From Polynucleobacter sphagniphilus (lineage in GTDB: Bacteria > Pseudomonadota > Gammaproteobacteria > Burkholderiales > Burkholderiaceae), in contig NZ_MPIY01000017.1 of assembly GCF_001953355.1 (NCBI RefSeq), positions 186,001-250,000 of the forward strand: DNA of 64,000 bases, written 5' to 3'. Of this stretch, positions 22,197 to 33,062 are shown one piece after another. The notes below the pieces were generated by a model. It saw only the letters and a program-made list of their open reading frames with translations. It did not search any database and was not told the origin of the DNA. The position numbers and the translations under genes were made by a program. Positions within the stretch are counted from its first letter, which is position 1, and the number at the start of each line of letters is the position of its first letter.

Positions 22197-22844
22197 GTGC
22201 CTTTGAATGTACAAGACAAAAAAGCGATTGTTGCTGATGTCGGCGCTCAATTGGCTGGAGCTCAAACAGTCGTGCTCGCTGAATACCGTGGTATTCCAGT
22301 AGAGCAGTTGACAAAGCTACGTGCTAGCGCACGTGACCAAGGTGTATATCTTCGCGTTCTGAAGAACACATTGGCACGCCGTGCTGCACAAGGCACACAG
22401 TTTGAGCCCCTTGCTGATTCGATGGTTGGCCCCTTGATCTATGGCATCTCTGCTGATCCGATTGCTTCGGCAAAAGTATTGCAGAACTTTGCTAAGACTC
22501 AAGACAAGCTTGTCATCACTGCTGGCTTATATAACGGCAAGTTGTTAGACGTTGCAGGCGTAAAAGCCCTCGCAACAATTCCAAGCCGCGATGAGTTGTT
22601 ATCGCAGTTGTTGGGTGTGATGTTAGCCCCAGTTTCTGCAATGGCTCGCGTATTGGGCGCAGTAGCAGCACAAAAGGCAGAAGGAGCACCAGCTCCGGTA
22701 GCCGAAGTGGCAGCACCTGCAGTTGAAGCAGCAGCACCGGCAGAAGTAGTTGCCGAGGCCGCCGCTCCAGAAGCAGCTGCTGAGCCTGCAGCTGCAGCCC
22801 CAGAAGCTGGAACAGAAGCAAACGAAACCCCTGCCGCTGAATAA
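22197..22844 (+). CDS. rplJ: 50S ribosomal protein L10 with long C-terminal tail
   Basis: L10 anchors L7/L12 dimers to the ribosomal stalk. A GTG start at 22197 is set by AAGGAGT eight bases before it. The core, with [21 protein letters not shown] near residue 22, is normal. The protein runs to 215 residues against about 165-175 usually. The last 55 or so are an Ala/Glu/Pro/Val-rich tail with repeated AAPE/AAPA units, predicted disordered. rplL follows after 36 bases. Confidence 0.97.
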   Translation: MPLNVQDKKAIVADVGAQLAGAQTVVLAEYRGIPVEQLTKLRASARDQGVYLRVLKNTLARRAAQGTQFEPLADSMVGPLIYGISADPIASAKVLQNFAKTQDKLVITAGLYNGKLLDVAGVKALATIPSRDELLSQLLGVMLAPVSAMARVLGAVAAQKAEGAPAPVAEVAAPAVEAAAPAEVVAEAAAPEAAAEPAAAAPEAGTEANETPAAE

Positions 22845-22880
22845 GCGACAGATTAACTATTTAAGTATTAGGAGCTAAAA

Positions 22881-23255
22881 ATGGCGATTACTAAAGAAGA
22901 AATTATTGATGCAGTAGGCAGCATGTCTGTAATGGATTTGAACGACTTGGTTAAGGCGTTCGAAGAGAAGTTTGGCGTTTCAGCTGCAGCGATGGCTGTT
23001 GCTGGTCCTGCTGGTGCTGCTGGTGGCGCAGCTGCTGAAGAGCAAACAGAATTCACTGTTAACTTGCTCGAAGCTGGCGCAAACAAGGTTTCAGTAATTA
23101 AGGCTGTTCGCGAAATTACTGGTCTTGGCCTCAAAGAAGCTAAGGACTTGGTTGATGGCGCACCGAAGCCAATTAAAGAAGCTGTTGACAAGAAAACAGC
23201 TGAAGAAGCTAAGAAGAAGCTTGAAGAAGCTGGCGCTAAAGCAGAACTCAAGTAA
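22881..23255 (+). CDS. rplL: 50S ribosomal protein L7/L12
   Basis: The stalk protein that recruits translational GTPases. Its 124 residues comprise an N-terminal dimerisation helix pair (about 1-35), an Ala/Gly hinge (about 36-54) and the C-terminal factor-binding domain with [20 protein letters not shown] near residue 66. An AGGAG lies before the ATG. The gap to rpoB holds alternative hairpins. Confidence 0.98.
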
Positions 23256-23300
23256 TACACACTGTGCTGGCGCTTCTCAAAAAGGAGTGCTAGCCCTGTT

Positions 23301-23455
23301 GGGTTTGACCATTAGTGGTCAAACCCGATTTCATTTCTGATTGAAATCGGGTTTGCCTTCTGATACGACTGCAGAATGCAAGTTTGGTCGGACACTAAAT
23401 CTTTCGGTTTAGTGTTGTCCGCCAGTGGTTGGTAGTGGCCAACCGCCAAATCTTT
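23301..23455 (+). promoter_or_regulatory. rplL-rpoB attenuator-like region
   Basis: Hairpin A is GGGTTTGACC (23301-23310) with GGTCAAACCC (23317-23326). Hairpin B is CAAACCCGATTTCA (23320-23333) with TGAAATCGGGTTTG (23342-23355). They share 23320-23326 and cannot both form. A third hairpin, ACTAAA/TTTAGT, lies near 23394-23413, and GGTTGG/CCAACC near 23428-23443. No T-run follows hairpin B, so a processing or regulated pausing site is more likely than a simple terminator. Confidence 0.6.
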
Positions 23456-23481
23456 GTACAGTCGCTGAATTCGGAGATGAA

Positions 23482-26400
23482 ATGAACTACAGCTTCACCG
23501 AACGCAAGCGAGTCCGTAAAAGCTTTGCTAAGCGAGTAAATAATCACCAGGTTCCATACCTGATCGCAACGCAGCTGGAATCCTACGCTAAATTTTTACA
23601 GGCTGATAAGCCTGCCATGTCTCGTCTTAATGAGGGACTCCAGGCCGCATTTACATCGGCATTCCCAATTGTGTCGAATAACGGCTATGCACGCATGGAA
23701 TATGTGTCATACCAGTTGTCACAGCCACCGTTTGACGTCAAAGAATGTCAACAACGTGGTTACACATTCCACTCTGCCTTACGCGCTAAAGTTCGCTTGA
23801 TTATTTATGATCGCGAAGCGCCTACCAAGGTTAAAGAAGTAAAAGAGAGTGAAGTCTATATGGGTGAAATTCCACTCATGACAGACAATGGCTCTTTCGT
23901 TATTAATGGTACTGAGCGTGTAATCGTTTCTCAGTTGCACCGTTCCCCAGGCGTGTTTTTCGAGCACGATAAGGGCAAGACCCATAGCTCAGGTAAGTTG
24001 CTATTCTCAGCACGCATCATTCCTTACCGTGGTTCATGGCTCGACTTTGAGTTTGATCCAAAAGATATCCTCTATTTCCGCGTTGATCGTCGTCGTAAGA
24101 TGCCCGTCACCATTTTGCTCAAAGCAATTGGTTTAAACAACGAACAGATTCTTGCAAACTTCTTTAACTTTGATCATTTCGCATTGACCGCTAATGGCGC
24201 ATCAATGGAGTTTGTGCCAGAACGTTTGCGTGGCCAGTTGGCAAACTTTGATGTGCTCGACAAGAATGGCGTAGTTGTCATTCAAAAAGATAAGCGCATC
24301 AACGCAAAACATATTCGTGAGCTTGAAGCAGCTAAAACCAAGAACATCGTTGTTCCAGATGATTACTTGATTGGCCGCGTTGTTGCACGCAACATTATTG
24401 ATCCAGATTCTGGTGAAATCTTAGCTTACGCTAATGATGAAATTACAGAAGAATTGTTGGCTACCTTGCGTGATGCTGGCATCAAGCAATTGGAAACGAT
24501 TTACACCAATGATTTAGATTCTGGTGCATACATTTCTCAGACATTGCGTACTGATGAAACTGCCGATCAAATGGCTGCTCGCATTGCCATCTATCGCATG
24601 ATGCGCCCTGGTGAGCCTCCAACAGAAGATGCTGTTGAGGCCTTATTTCAGCGTTTGTTCTATAACGAAGATTCATACGACTTGTCCCGCGTTGGACGTA
24701 TGAAAGTAAACAGCCGCTTGAATCGCGCTGAAATGGAAGGCCCAATGGTCTTGTCCAATGAAGATATTTTGGACACGATTAAGTCTCTCGTTGATTTGCG
24801 TAACGGTAAGGGCGAGGTTGATGATATCGACCACTTAGGCAATCGTCGCGTACGTTGTGTTGGTGAGTTAGCAGAAAATCAATTCCGCGCAGGTTTGTCA
24901 CGTGTTGAGCGTGCTGTTAAAGAGCGTCTTGGTCAAGCTGAAACAGAAAACTTGATGCCGCATGATTTGATTAACAGCAAGCCAATCTCTTCAGCGATTC
25001 GTGAGTTCTTTGGTTCATCACAGCTGTCTCAGTTTATGGATCAAACCAACCCACTTTCAGAGATCACGCATAAGCGTCGTATCTCCGCATTGGGACCTGG
25101 TGGTTTGACACGTGAGCGCGCAGGTTTTGAAGTGCGTGACGTGCATCCAACCCACTACGGACGTGTTTGCCCAATCGAAACTCCAGAAGGACCAAACATT
25201 GGTTTGATCAACTCACTCGCGTTATTTGCGCGTTTGAATGAGCATGGTTTCTTAGAGACGCCTTATCGTAAAGTTTCCAATAGCAAAGTAAGCGATGAAG
25301 TTGTTTATCTTTCCGCTATTGAAGAAGCTAAATACGTCATTGCTCAGGCGAATGCCTCGATTGACAAGAGCGGCAAACTATCCGATGAATTGGTTTCAGC
25401 GCGTCAAGCTGGTGAGACCATGATGGTTAGCCCAGAGCGCATTGATTTTATCGACGTTGCTCCTAGCCAAATCGTTTCTGCTGCTGCTTCACTCGTACCA
25501 TTCTTGGAGCACGATGATGCGAACCGAGCCTTGATGGGTGCAAACATGCAACGTCAAGCGGTACCTTGCTTGCGTCCAGATAAGCCATTGGTTGGTACAG
25601 GCTTAGAGCGTATTGTTGCGGTTGACTCCGGTACGGTTGTTTTAGCAACACGCGGCGGTATTGTGGATTATGTAGATGCGAACCGTGTAGTGATCCGTGT
25701 AAACGATGACGAGACTGCTGCTGGTGAAGTTGGTGTAGATATTTACAACCTCATCAAGTACACCCGCTCAAACCAAAACACCAATATCAACCAACGCCCC
25801 ATCGTTCAGGTTGGTGATCGTGTAGCCCGTGGTGACGTTGTTGCTGATGGCGCCTCTACTGACTTAGGTGAATTGGCTTTGGGTCAAAACATGACTGTGG
25901 CATTTATGCCATGGAACGGATACAACTTCGAAGATTCAATCTTGATCTCTGAGAAGGTTGTTGCTGATGATCGATACACTTCGATTCATATTGAAGAGTT
26001 GTCGGTTGTTGCTCGTGATACCAAACTTGGTTCAGAAGAAATTACACGCGATATCTCCAACTTGGCAGAGTCACAACTGTCTCGTTTAGATGAAAGCGGT
26101 ATTGTTTACATCGGTGCTGAAGTTGAAGCTGGTGACGTATTGGTTGGAAAAGTTACTCCAAAGGGCGAGACAACTCTCACCCCTGAAGAGAAATTGCTCC
26201 GCGCGATCTTTGGTGAAAAAGCATCTGACGTTAAAGATACTTCTTTGCGCGTTCCCTCAGGAATGATCGGTACCGTTATTGATGTCCAAGTCTTCACACG
26301 TGAAGGTATCGAACGCGATGCACGTGCACAATCAATCATTCAGGAAGAATTACAACGCTATCGCTTGGACTTGAATGACCAGTTGCGTATTGTTGAAGGC

Positions 26401-27582
26401 GATGCCTTCATGCGTTTAGAAAAACTGTTAGTTGGCAAAGTTGCTAACGGCGGACCTAAGAAATTAGCTAAAGGCACTAAGATCGACAAGGCTTATCTTG
26501 ATGACTTAGACAAGTATCATTGGTTTGATGTCCGTCCGGCCGATGATGAAGTTGCCTCACAAGTTGAAGCGATTAAATCCTCGATCGAAGCAAAACGTAA
26601 ACAGTTTGATGAAGCTTTTGAAGAGAAGCGTACTAAGCTGACTCAGGGTGATGATTTGCAACCTGGTGTTACGAAAATGGTTAAGGTTTACTTGGCTGTT
26701 AAGCGTCGCTTGCAGCCTGGTGACAAGATGGCTGGCCGTCACGGTAACAAGGGTGTGGTTTCTAAAATCGCTCCGGCAGAAGACATGCCATTTATGGCTG
26801 ACGGACGCCCTGTTGACATCGTCTTAAACCCATTGGGTGTTCCTTCCCGTATGAACGTTGGTCAGATCTTGGAAACCCACTTAGGTTGGGCTGCACAAGG
26901 TATTGGTAAGCGTATCGATGAGATGGTTCGTGAGCAGGCTAAACAAGCTGAGCTTCGCAAGTTTATGAAGCAGCTTTACAACGAAACTGGTCGTCAAGAA
27001 GATATCGACAACTTTACCGATGAGCAAATCACTGTTTTGGCTGAAAATTTGCGCCAAGGCTTGCCGTTTGCTACGCCGGTATTTGATGGTGCTACAGAAG
27101 CAGAAATCGGTCGTATGCTCGAGTTGGCCTATCCAGAAGATGTAGCTCAATCTTTGAAGATGACCCCATCACGTCAACAAATGATTCTGTGTGACGGCCG
27201 TACTGGTGATCAATTCGAGCGTCCAGTCACTGTTGGCGTAATGCACGTCTTGAAACTCCACCATTTGGTCGACGATAAGATGCATGCACGTTCAACCGGA
27301 CCTTACTCGTTGGTAACGCAACAGCCATTGGGTGGTAAAGCCCAGTTTGGTGGTCAGCGCTTTGGTGAGATGGAAGTTTGGGCCCTCGAAGCATACGGTG
27401 CTTCATATGTCTTGCAGGAAATGCTGACAGTGAAGTCCGATGACGTCGCAGGCCGTACCAAGGTTTACGAAAACATCGTCAAGGGCGAGCACACGATTGA
27501 TGCTGGCATGCCCGAATCCTTCAACGTGTTGGTAAAAGAAATCCGCTCGTTGGGTATTGACATTGACATGGAGCGCAACTGA
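23482..27582 (+). CDS. rpoB: RNA polymerase beta subunit
   Basis: Second largest subunit of RNA polymerase. I set the start at ATG 23482 (1366 residues) because [15 protein letters not shown] is the family N-terminus and GGAGATGA precedes it; the track start 57 bases upstream adds an unrelated stretch lying in the leader hairpins. The rifampicin region [22 protein letters not shown] near residue 513 is wild-type in pattern. [13 protein letters not shown] near residue 1080 and the C-terminal clamp segment are intact. rpoC starts one base after the stop. Confidence 0.98.
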   Translation: MNYSFTERKRVRKSFAKRVNNHQVPYLIATQLESYAKFLQADKPAMSRLNEGLQAAFTSAFPIVSNNGYARMEYVSYQLSQPPFDVKECQQRGYTFHSALRAKVRLIIYDREAPTKVKEVKESEVYMGEIPLMTDNGSFVINGTERVIVSQLHRSPGVFFEHDKGKTHSSGKLLFSARIIPYRGSWLDFEFDPKDILYFRVDRRRKMPVTILLKAIGLNNEQILANFFNFDHFALTANGASMEFVPERLRGQLANFDVLDKNGVVVIQKDKRINAKHIRELEAAKTKNIVVPDDYLIGRVVARNIIDPDSGEILAYANDEITEELLATLRDAGIKQLETIYTNDLDSGAYISQTLRTDETADQMAARIAIYRMMRPGEPPTEDAVEALFQRLFYNEDSYDLSRVGRMKVNSRLNRAEMEGPMVLSNEDILDTIKSLVDLRNGKGEVDDIDHLGNRRVRCVGELAENQFRAGLSRVERAVKERLGQAETENLMPHDLINSKPISSAIREFFGSSQLSQFMDQTNPLSEITHKRRISALGPGGLTRERAGFEVRDVHPTHYGRVCPIETPEGPNIGLINSLALFARLNEHGFLETPYRKVSNSKVSDEVVYLSAIEEAKYVIAQANASIDKSGKLSDELVSARQAGETMMVSPERIDFIDVAPSQIVSAAASLVPFLEHDDANRALMGANMQRQAVPCLRPDKPLVGTGLERIVAVDSGTVVLATRGGIVDYVDANRVVIRVNDDETAAGEVGVDIYNLIKYTRSNQNTNINQRPIVQVGDRVARGDVVADGASTDLGELALGQNMTVAFMPWNGYNFEDSILISEKVVADDRYTSIHIEELSVVARDTKLGSEEITRDISNLAESQLSRLDESGIVYIGAEVEAGDVLVGKVTPKGETTLTPEEKLLRAIFGEKASDVKDTSLRVPSGMIGTVIDVQVFTREGIERDARAQSIIQEELQRYRLDLNDQLRIVEGDAFMRLEKLLVGKVANGGPKKLAKGTKIDKAYLDDLDKYHWFDVRPADDEVASQVEAIKSSIEAKRKQFDEAFEEKRTKLTQGDDLQPGVTKMVKVYLAVKRRLQPGDKMAGRHGNKGVVSKIAPAEDMPFMADGRPVDIVLNPLGVPSRMNVGQILETHLGWAAQGIGKRIDEMVREQAKQAELRKFMKQLYNETGRQEDIDNFTDEQITVLAENLRQGLPFATPVFDGATEAEIGRMLELAYPEDVAQSLKMTPSRQQMILCDGRTGDQFERPVTVGVMHVLKLHHLVDDKMHARSTGPYSLVTQQPLGGKAQFGGQRFGEMEVWALEAYGASYVLQEMLTVKSDDVAGRTKVYENIVKGEHTIDAGMPESFNVLVKEIRSLGIDIDMERN

Positions 27583-27583
27583 T

Positions 27584-30500
27584 ATGAAAGCATTGCTCGA
27601 TTTATTTAAGCAAACGCAGGGTGATGAGCAGTTTGATGTCATCAAGATTGGCCTCGCATCCCCTGAGAAAATTCGCTCATGGTCTTTTGGTGAAGTTCGC
27701 AAACCAGAAACCATCAACTATCGGACATTTAAGCCCGAGCGTGATGGTTTGTTTTGCGCCAAAATTTTTGGACCAACCAAAGACTACGAGTGCTTATGCG
27801 GTAAGTACAAGCGCTTAAAGTTCCGTGGCGTAATCTGCGAAAAGTGCGGCGTTGAAGTTACTCTCGCTAAAGTGCGTCGTGAGCGTATGGGCCACATTGA
27901 GTTGGCAGCCCCTGTTGCACACATCTGGTTCTTGAAGTCCTTGCCATCCCGTTTGGGTATGGTTCTCGATATGACCTTGCGGGATATCGAGCGCGTTCTC
28001 TACTTTGAAGCATATGTAGTAGTTGATCCTGGCATGACCCCTGAAGGCGCTATGAAGCGTGGTCAGATTATGTCTGAGGACGAGTACTATGCCAAGACTG
28101 AAGAGTTTGGTGAGGGTGCTTTCACTGCCATTATGGGTGCCGAGGGCATTCGTGATCTCTTGCGTTCGATTGATATCGATCGTGAAGTGGAAACTATTCG
28201 TGCTGATTTAAAAGCAACTGGTAGCGATGCCAAGATCAAGAAATATGCCAAGCGCTTAAAAGTGCTCGAGGCATTCCAGACCTCAGGTATCAAGCCTGAC
28301 TGGATGATCATGGAAGTGTTGCCAGTATTGCCACCTGAGTTGCGCCCATTGGTGCCATTGGATGGCGGTCGATTTGCTACTTCTGATTTGAACGACCTCT
28401 ATCGTCGTGTGATTAACCGTAACAATCGTCTTAAACGTTTGTTAGAGTTGCGCGCTCCAGAGATCATCGTTCGCAATGAAAAACGGATGTTGCAAGAAGC
28501 GGTTGACTCATTGCTCGACAACGGTCGTCGCGGCAAGGCTATGACTGGTGCTAACAAGCGTCCTCTCAAGTCATTGGCTGAGATGATTAAAGGTAAGAGC
28601 GGTCGTTTCCGTCAAAACTTGTTGGGTAAACGTGTTGACTACTCTGGTCGTTCAGTCATCGTAGTTGGTCCTACACTGAAATTGCATCAGTGCGGTTTAC
28701 CAAAATTGATGGCCTTAGAATTGTTCAAGCCATTTATTTTCAACAAGCTTGAGACTTTAGGAATTGCAACCACAATTAAGGCTGCGAAGAAGGAAGTTGA
28801 GAGTCAGACGCCAATCGTTTGGGACATTCTCGAAGAAGTAATTCGTGAGCATCCAATCATGTTGAACCGTGCGCCGACATTGCACCGCCTCGGTATTCAG
28901 GCTTTTGAGCCAATGCTGATTGAAGGTAAGGCAATCCAATTACATCCATTAGTCTGCGCGGCATTTAACGCTGACTTTGACGGTGACCAAATGGCGGTTC
29001 ACGTTCCTTTGTCGCTCGAGGCGCAAATGGAAGCGCGTACATTGATGTTGGCTTCGAACAATGTATTGTTCCCAGCGAACGGCGAACCATCTATCGTTCC
29101 TTCACAGGACGTAGTGTTGGGTCTGTATTACGCTACTCGTGACAAGATCAACGGTAAAGGCGAAGGCATGGTCTTTGCTAATATCACTGAAGTAGTACGT
29201 GCATACGAAGCAGGTCAGGTTGAATTAGCCTCTCGCGTTGCTGTGCGTATTACCGAGTTTGAGATTGTGGATAAAAAAGCAGAGGGCGATGCCCGTTTTG
29301 CTGAAAAAACCAAGATCTATCAAACTTCAGTGGGCCGTGCCATCTTGTCAGAAATTCTGCCTAAAGGTATGTCTTTCGAGGAAATTAATAAGCCCCTGAA
29401 GAAAAAAGAAATCTCACGTTTGATTAACACTTCATTCCGCAAGTGTGGTCTGCGTGAAACAGTTATTTTTGCTGACCGCCTATTGCAGTCTGGTTTCCGT
29501 TTGGCGACGAATGCCGGTATTTCAGTGGCGATCGACGATATGCTGATTCCTACTTCTAAAGAGCGCATCATCACTGAAGCATCTACCAAGGTTAAAGAGT
29601 ATGACAAGCAGTTCATGTCAGGTCTCGTAACCAATCAAGAGCGTTACAACAACGTGGTTGATATTTGGGGTGCCGCAGGCGACCAAGTTGGTAAGGCGAT
29701 GATGGATGAGTTGTCACATGTTGACGTGCTCGATCGTAACGGTAAGACTGTGCGTCAAGAATCTTTCAACTCCATCTACATGATGGCAGACTCTGGTGCG
29801 CGTGGATCTGCTGCGCAGATTCGTCAGTTGGCAGGTATGCGTGGTTTGATGGCCAAGCCTGATGGCTCCATCATTGAAACCCCAATTACTGCGAACTTCC
29901 GTGAAGGTTTGAACGTGTTGCAGTATTTCATCTCAACCCACGGTGCTCGTAAGGGTCTGGCTGATACAGCGTTAAAGACAGCGAACTCTGGTTACTTGAC
30001 ACGTCGTTTGTGCGATGTAACTCAAGACCTCGTAGTTATTGAAGAAGATTGCGGTGCAACTTCTGGCGTAACAATGAAAGCCTTGGTTGAAGGTGGCGAA
30101 ATTATCGAAGCATTGCGCGATCGTATTTTGGGTCGTGTATGTATCGGCGACATCGTTCACCCTGATACACAAGAAGTTATTGTGCCTAACGATACCTTGC
30201 TCGACGAAGATCATGTTGATCAAATCGTTGCATTGGGTATCGACGAAGTGAAGGTTCGCACCGTATTGTCTTGCTTAACTCGCTTTGGCTTGTGCGCTAA
30301 GTGTTATGGACGTGACCTCGGTCGCGGTGGTTTGGTCAACGTTGGTGAGGCGGTTGGTGTTATCGCTGCTCAGTCCATCGGTGAGCCAGGTACACAGTTG
30401 ACGATGCGTACTTTCCACATCGGTGGTGCAGCGTCACGTGCCTTGGTTGCAAGTAATATTGAAGCCAAATCAAATGGTTCCTTGAAGTTCTCCGGCACGA

Positions 30501-31846
30501 TGCGTGTTGTGAAGAACGCCAAGGGTGAGCAGATCGTGATTTCACGCTCTGGTGAAGCCTTGATCGTTGATGACAATGGCCGCGAGCGCGAGCGTCATAA
30601 AGTGCCATATGGTGCAACTCTCTTGTTAAAAGAAGATGCAGCGGTAAAGGCTGGCGCAAGCTTGGCGACATGGGATCCATTAACTCGCCCAATTATTTCT
30701 GAGTACGCTGGTATCGCTCGCTTTGATAACGTCGAAGAAGGCGTAACCGTTGCTAAACAGGTTGACGAAGTAACTGGCCTCTCCACCTTGGTGGTGATTG
30801 ACGGTAAGCGTCGTTCTGCTGCAAGCAAAGGCGTTCGCCCAATGATCAACTTGGTTGATGAAAAGGGTGGAGAAGTGATGATTGCGGGCACTGATCATCC
30901 AGTAAACATTGGCTTGCAGGTTGGGGCTTTGATTACGGTTAAAGATGGTCAGAAGGTTGAAGTTGGTGAAGTATTGGCGCGTATTCCGATCGAATCACAG
31001 AAGACTCGTGACATCACCGGTGGATTACCACGCGTTGCTGAATTGTTCGAAGCGCGTTCACCAAAAGATGCTGCCGTATTGGCAAAAGTAACCGGAACCG
31101 TTTCCTTCGGTAAAGAAACCAAAGGTAAACAACGTTTGGTTATTACTGATATGGACGGTGAAGCAAATGAATTCTTGATTCCTAAAGAGAAGCAAGTTCT
31201 TGTTCACGACGGTCAAGTTGTGAATAAGGGCGAGATGATTGTGGAAGGTCCTGCCGATCCACATGACATCTTGACTCTCAAAGGCATCGAAGAGTTGGCA
31301 ATTTACATCGTTGACGAAGTGCAAGACGTGTATCGTCTCCAGGGTGTGAAGATCAATGACAAGCACATTGAAGTGATCGTGCGTCAGATGTTGCGTCGTG
31401 TTCAGGTAACTGATCCAGGCGATACATCCTTCATTACCGGTGAGCAAGTCGAGCGTTCAAAGCTGTACGACGCAAACGATGCTGTGATTGCCCAAGGTAA
31501 ACATCCAGCACAGTTTGAGAACGTGTTGCTTGGTATTACTAAAGCATCCTTGTCGACAGACAGCTTCATTTCAGCGGCTTCTTTCCAAGAAACCACTCGT
31601 GTATTGACCGAAGCAGCAATTATGGGCAAAACCGATACACTCCGTGGCCTCAAGGAAAACGTCATTATTGGTCGCTTGATCCCTGCTGGTACTGGCTTGT
31701 CTTATCGCCGTGCGCGCAAGGTCAGAGAGCAATTTGAGCGTGATCGCGCGCAGATGATTGCCGCCGAAGAAGAAGCAATGGCTGATATGCCTGTAGAAGT
31801 AGAGGCTGAAGTGATTGCTCCTGCTGGAGAGGCTGATCCAAGCTAA
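27584..31846 (+). CDS. rpoC: RNA polymerase beta' subunit
   Basis: Largest subunit of RNA polymerase. The start is ATG 27584 (1420 residues), giving [10 protein letters not shown]; the longer track start overlaps rpoB. The N-terminal zinc site has [20 protein letters not shown] near residue 70. The catalytic NADFDGD loop binding Mg is near residue 464. A second cysteine set, [15 protein letters not shown], is near residue 897. The acidic C-terminal tail (about 30 residues) is variable in this lineage. A terminator follows. Confidence 0.98.
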   Translation: MKALLDLFKQTQGDEQFDVIKIGLASPEKIRSWSFGEVRKPETINYRTFKPERDGLFCAKIFGPTKDYECLCGKYKRLKFRGVICEKCGVEVTLAKVRRERMGHIELAAPVAHIWFLKSLPSRLGMVLDMTLRDIERVLYFEAYVVVDPGMTPEGAMKRGQIMSEDEYYAKTEEFGEGAFTAIMGAEGIRDLLRSIDIDREVETIRADLKATGSDAKIKKYAKRLKVLEAFQTSGIKPDWMIMEVLPVLPPELRPLVPLDGGRFATSDLNDLYRRVINRNNRLKRLLELRAPEIIVRNEKRMLQEAVDSLLDNGRRGKAMTGANKRPLKSLAEMIKGKSGRFRQNLLGKRVDYSGRSVIVVGPTLKLHQCGLPKLMALELFKPFIFNKLETLGIATTIKAAKKEVESQTPIVWDILEEVIREHPIMLNRAPTLHRLGIQAFEPMLIEGKAIQLHPLVCAAFNADFDGDQMAVHVPLSLEAQMEARTLMLASNNVLFPANGEPSIVPSQDVVLGLYYATRDKINGKGEGMVFANITEVVRAYEAGQVELASRVAVRITEFEIVDKKAEGDARFAEKTKIYQTSVGRAILSEILPKGMSFEEINKPLKKKEISRLINTSFRKCGLRETVIFADRLLQSGFRLATNAGISVAIDDMLIPTSKERIITEASTKVKEYDKQFMSGLVTNQERYNNVVDIWGAAGDQVGKAMMDELSHVDVLDRNGKTVRQESFNSIYMMADSGARGSAAQIRQLAGMRGLMAKPDGSIIETPITANFREGLNVLQYFISTHGARKGLADTALKTANSGYLTRRLCDVTQDLVVIEEDCGATSGVTMKALVEGGEIIEALRDRILGRVCIGDIVHPDTQEVIVPNDTLLDEDHVDQIVALGIDEVKVRTVLSCLTRFGLCAKCYGRDLGRGGLVNVGEAVGVIAAQSIGEPGTQLTMRTFHIGGAASRALVASNIEAKSNGSLKFSGTMRVVKNAKGEQIVISRSGEALIVDDNGRERERHKVPYGATLLLKEDAAVKAGASLATWDPLTRPIISEYAGIARFDNVEEGVTVAKQVDEVTGLSTLVVIDGKRRSAASKGVRPMINLVDEKGGEVMIAGTDHPVNIGLQVGALITVKDGQKVEVGEVLARIPIESQKTRDITGGLPRVAELFEARSPKDAAVLAKVTGTVSFGKETKGKQRLVITDMDGEANEFLIPKEKQVLVHDGQVVNKGEMIVEGPADPHDILTLKGIEELAIYIVDEVQDVYRLQGVKINDKHIEVIVRQMLRRVQVTDPGDTSFITGEQVERSKLYDANDAVIAQGKHPAQFENVLLGITKASLSTDSFISAASFQETTRVLTEAAIMGKTDTLRGLKENVIIGRLIPAGTGLSYRRARKVREQFERDRAQMIAAEEEAMADMPVEVEAEVIAPAGEADPS

Positions 31847-31854
31847 TTTGGTAA

Positions 31855-31882
31855 TTCTGGCCTGAAATGGCCAGCTTTTTCC
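31855..31882 (+). terminator. Terminator after rpoC
   Basis: CTGGCC (31857-31862) pairs with GGCCAG (31869-31874) around TGAAAT, followed by CTTTTTCC. It separates rpoBC from the str operon promoter just downstream. Confidence 0.82.
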
Positions 31883-31890
31883 TCATTTGG

Positions 31891-31919
31891 TTGACGGAAA
31901 GAGCTGGTCAGGCTAGAAT
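31891..31919 (+). promoter_or_regulatory. str operon (rpsL) promoter
   Basis: TTGACG (31891-31896) and TAGAAT (31914-31919) are exactly 17 bases apart, each one mismatch from consensus. They lie about 105 bases before rpsL and right after the rpoC terminator. Confidence 0.8.
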
Positions 31920-32023
31920 GCTGAGTTCTACTGATTCAGAAGAGGGTCTTTTTGACCTAGAAATTCTCTAAGTCATTGATTTTCTTTAAGAAAGCAACAA
32001 AGAAGTACTAACCGAGCTATTTT

Positions 32024-32404
32024 ATGCCAACAATTAATCAATTATTACGCAAGCCAAGAAGTCGGCTGATCGTTAAAAGTAAGAGCCCTGCGCTGCAAAA
32101 CAGCCCGCAGCGCCGTGGTGTATGTACCCGTGTATATACAACAACTCCTAAAAAGCCAAACTCTGCGTTACGTAAAGTAGCCAAAGTTCGCTTAACCAAT
32201 GGTTTTGAAGTCATTTCATACATTGGTGGCGAAGGCCATAACCTCCAGGAACACTCAGTTGTCTTGATCCGTGGTGGTCGTGTAAAGGATTTGCCGGGTG
32301 TTCGTTACCACATCGTTCGTGGCTCACTTGACTTGCAGGGTGTTAAAGACCGTAAGCAGTCACGTTCCAAGTACGGTGCTAAACGCGCCAAGAAAGCTGC
32401 TTAA
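32024..32404 (+). CDS. rpsL: 30S ribosomal protein S12
   Basis: S12 lines the decoding site. It has 126 residues. The conserved [18 protein letters not shown] segment near residue 40 has the lysines found in streptomycin-sensitive strains, and [12 protein letters not shown] near residue 85 is intact. It opens the str operon from its own promoter. A 153-base leader separates it from rpsG. Confidence 0.98.
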   Translation: MPTINQLLRKPRSRLIVKSKSPALQNSPQRRGVCTRVYTTTPKKPNSALRKVAKVRLTNGFEVISYIGGEGHNLQEHSVVLIRGGRVKDLPGVRYHIVRGSLDLQGVKDRKQSRSKYGAKRAKKAA

Positions 32405-32473
32405 TAGTAGCTTGATGTTTTTGCAGTAAGTCATTGTTTGTCGGACTTAAAAGACAAGTAAGTGGTTGTTCCG

Positions 32474-32534
32474 TCTAAGAAATTTTTTCTTAGATAGTAG
32501 GGCAACTAGAGTGGGTGATCCATGTGGACCACCC
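32474..32534 (+). promoter_or_regulatory. rpsL-rpsG intercistronic leader hairpins
   Basis: TCTAAGAAA (32474-32482) pairs with TTTCTTAGA (32486-32494). GGGTG..TCC (32513-32521) pairs with GGA.CACCC (32526-32534) with one mismatch. In E. coli, S7 represses the str operon from this intercistronic space, so this is a candidate S7 site; the S7 link is inferred from position. Confidence 0.5.
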
Positions 32535-32557
32535 CCAACTGAACTGAAGGAGTAGCT

Positions 32558-33028
32558 ATGCCACGTCGTCGTGAAGTTCCCAAACGGGAAATCCTGCCTG
32601 ATCCTAAATTTGGCAATGTAGAAGTAGCAAAATTCATGAACGTCCTCATGTTGGACGGCAAGAAATCGGTTGCAGAGCGCATCGTTTACGGTGCCTTTGA
32701 TCACATCGAGAAAAAAGCAAATAAAGAGCCGCTCGAAGTTTTTTCAACTGCCATGGGTAATGTAAAGCCAATGGTTGAGGTAAAGAGTCGTCGCGTTGGT
32801 GGTGCTAACTATCAAGTTCCTGTTGAGGTACGCCCATCACGTCGTTCTGCTTTGGCAATGCGCTGGTTGCGCGAAGCCGCTAAAAAGCGTGGCGAAAAAT
32901 CTATGGCCCAACGTTTGGCTAACGAATTATTAGAAGCTGCTGAAGGTCGTGGCGGCGCAATGAAGAAGCGTGAAGAAGTTCACCGTATGGCTGACGCTAA
33001 TAAAGCGTTCTCACATTTCCGCTTTTAA
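32558..33028 (+). CDS. rpsG: 30S ribosomal protein S7
   Basis: S7 nucleates the 30S head and contacts the E site. At 156 residues it has the usual length. [19 protein letters not shown] is the expected N-terminus and the arginine-rich loop [19 protein letters not shown] lies near residue 88. GAAGGAGTAGCT supplies the ribosome site. fusA follows after 34 bases. Confidence 0.98.
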   Translation: MPRRREVPKREILPDPKFGNVEVAKFMNVLMLDGKKSVAERIVYGAFDHIEKKANKEPLEVFSTAMGNVKPMVEVKSRRVGGANYQVPVEVRPSRRSALAMRWLREAAKKRGEKSMAQRLANELLEAAEGRGGAMKKREEVHRMADANKAFSHFRF

Positions 33029-33062
33029 TTGTTAATCGAATAGTAAAGAAAAGGCACCAACA

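Noticed and set aside
22670-22840. Frameshift at the end of rplJ producing the odd tail
   Set aside because: The tail is in frame, has regular Ala/Pro/Glu repeats and ends just before rplL with normal spacing, so it is a real extension.
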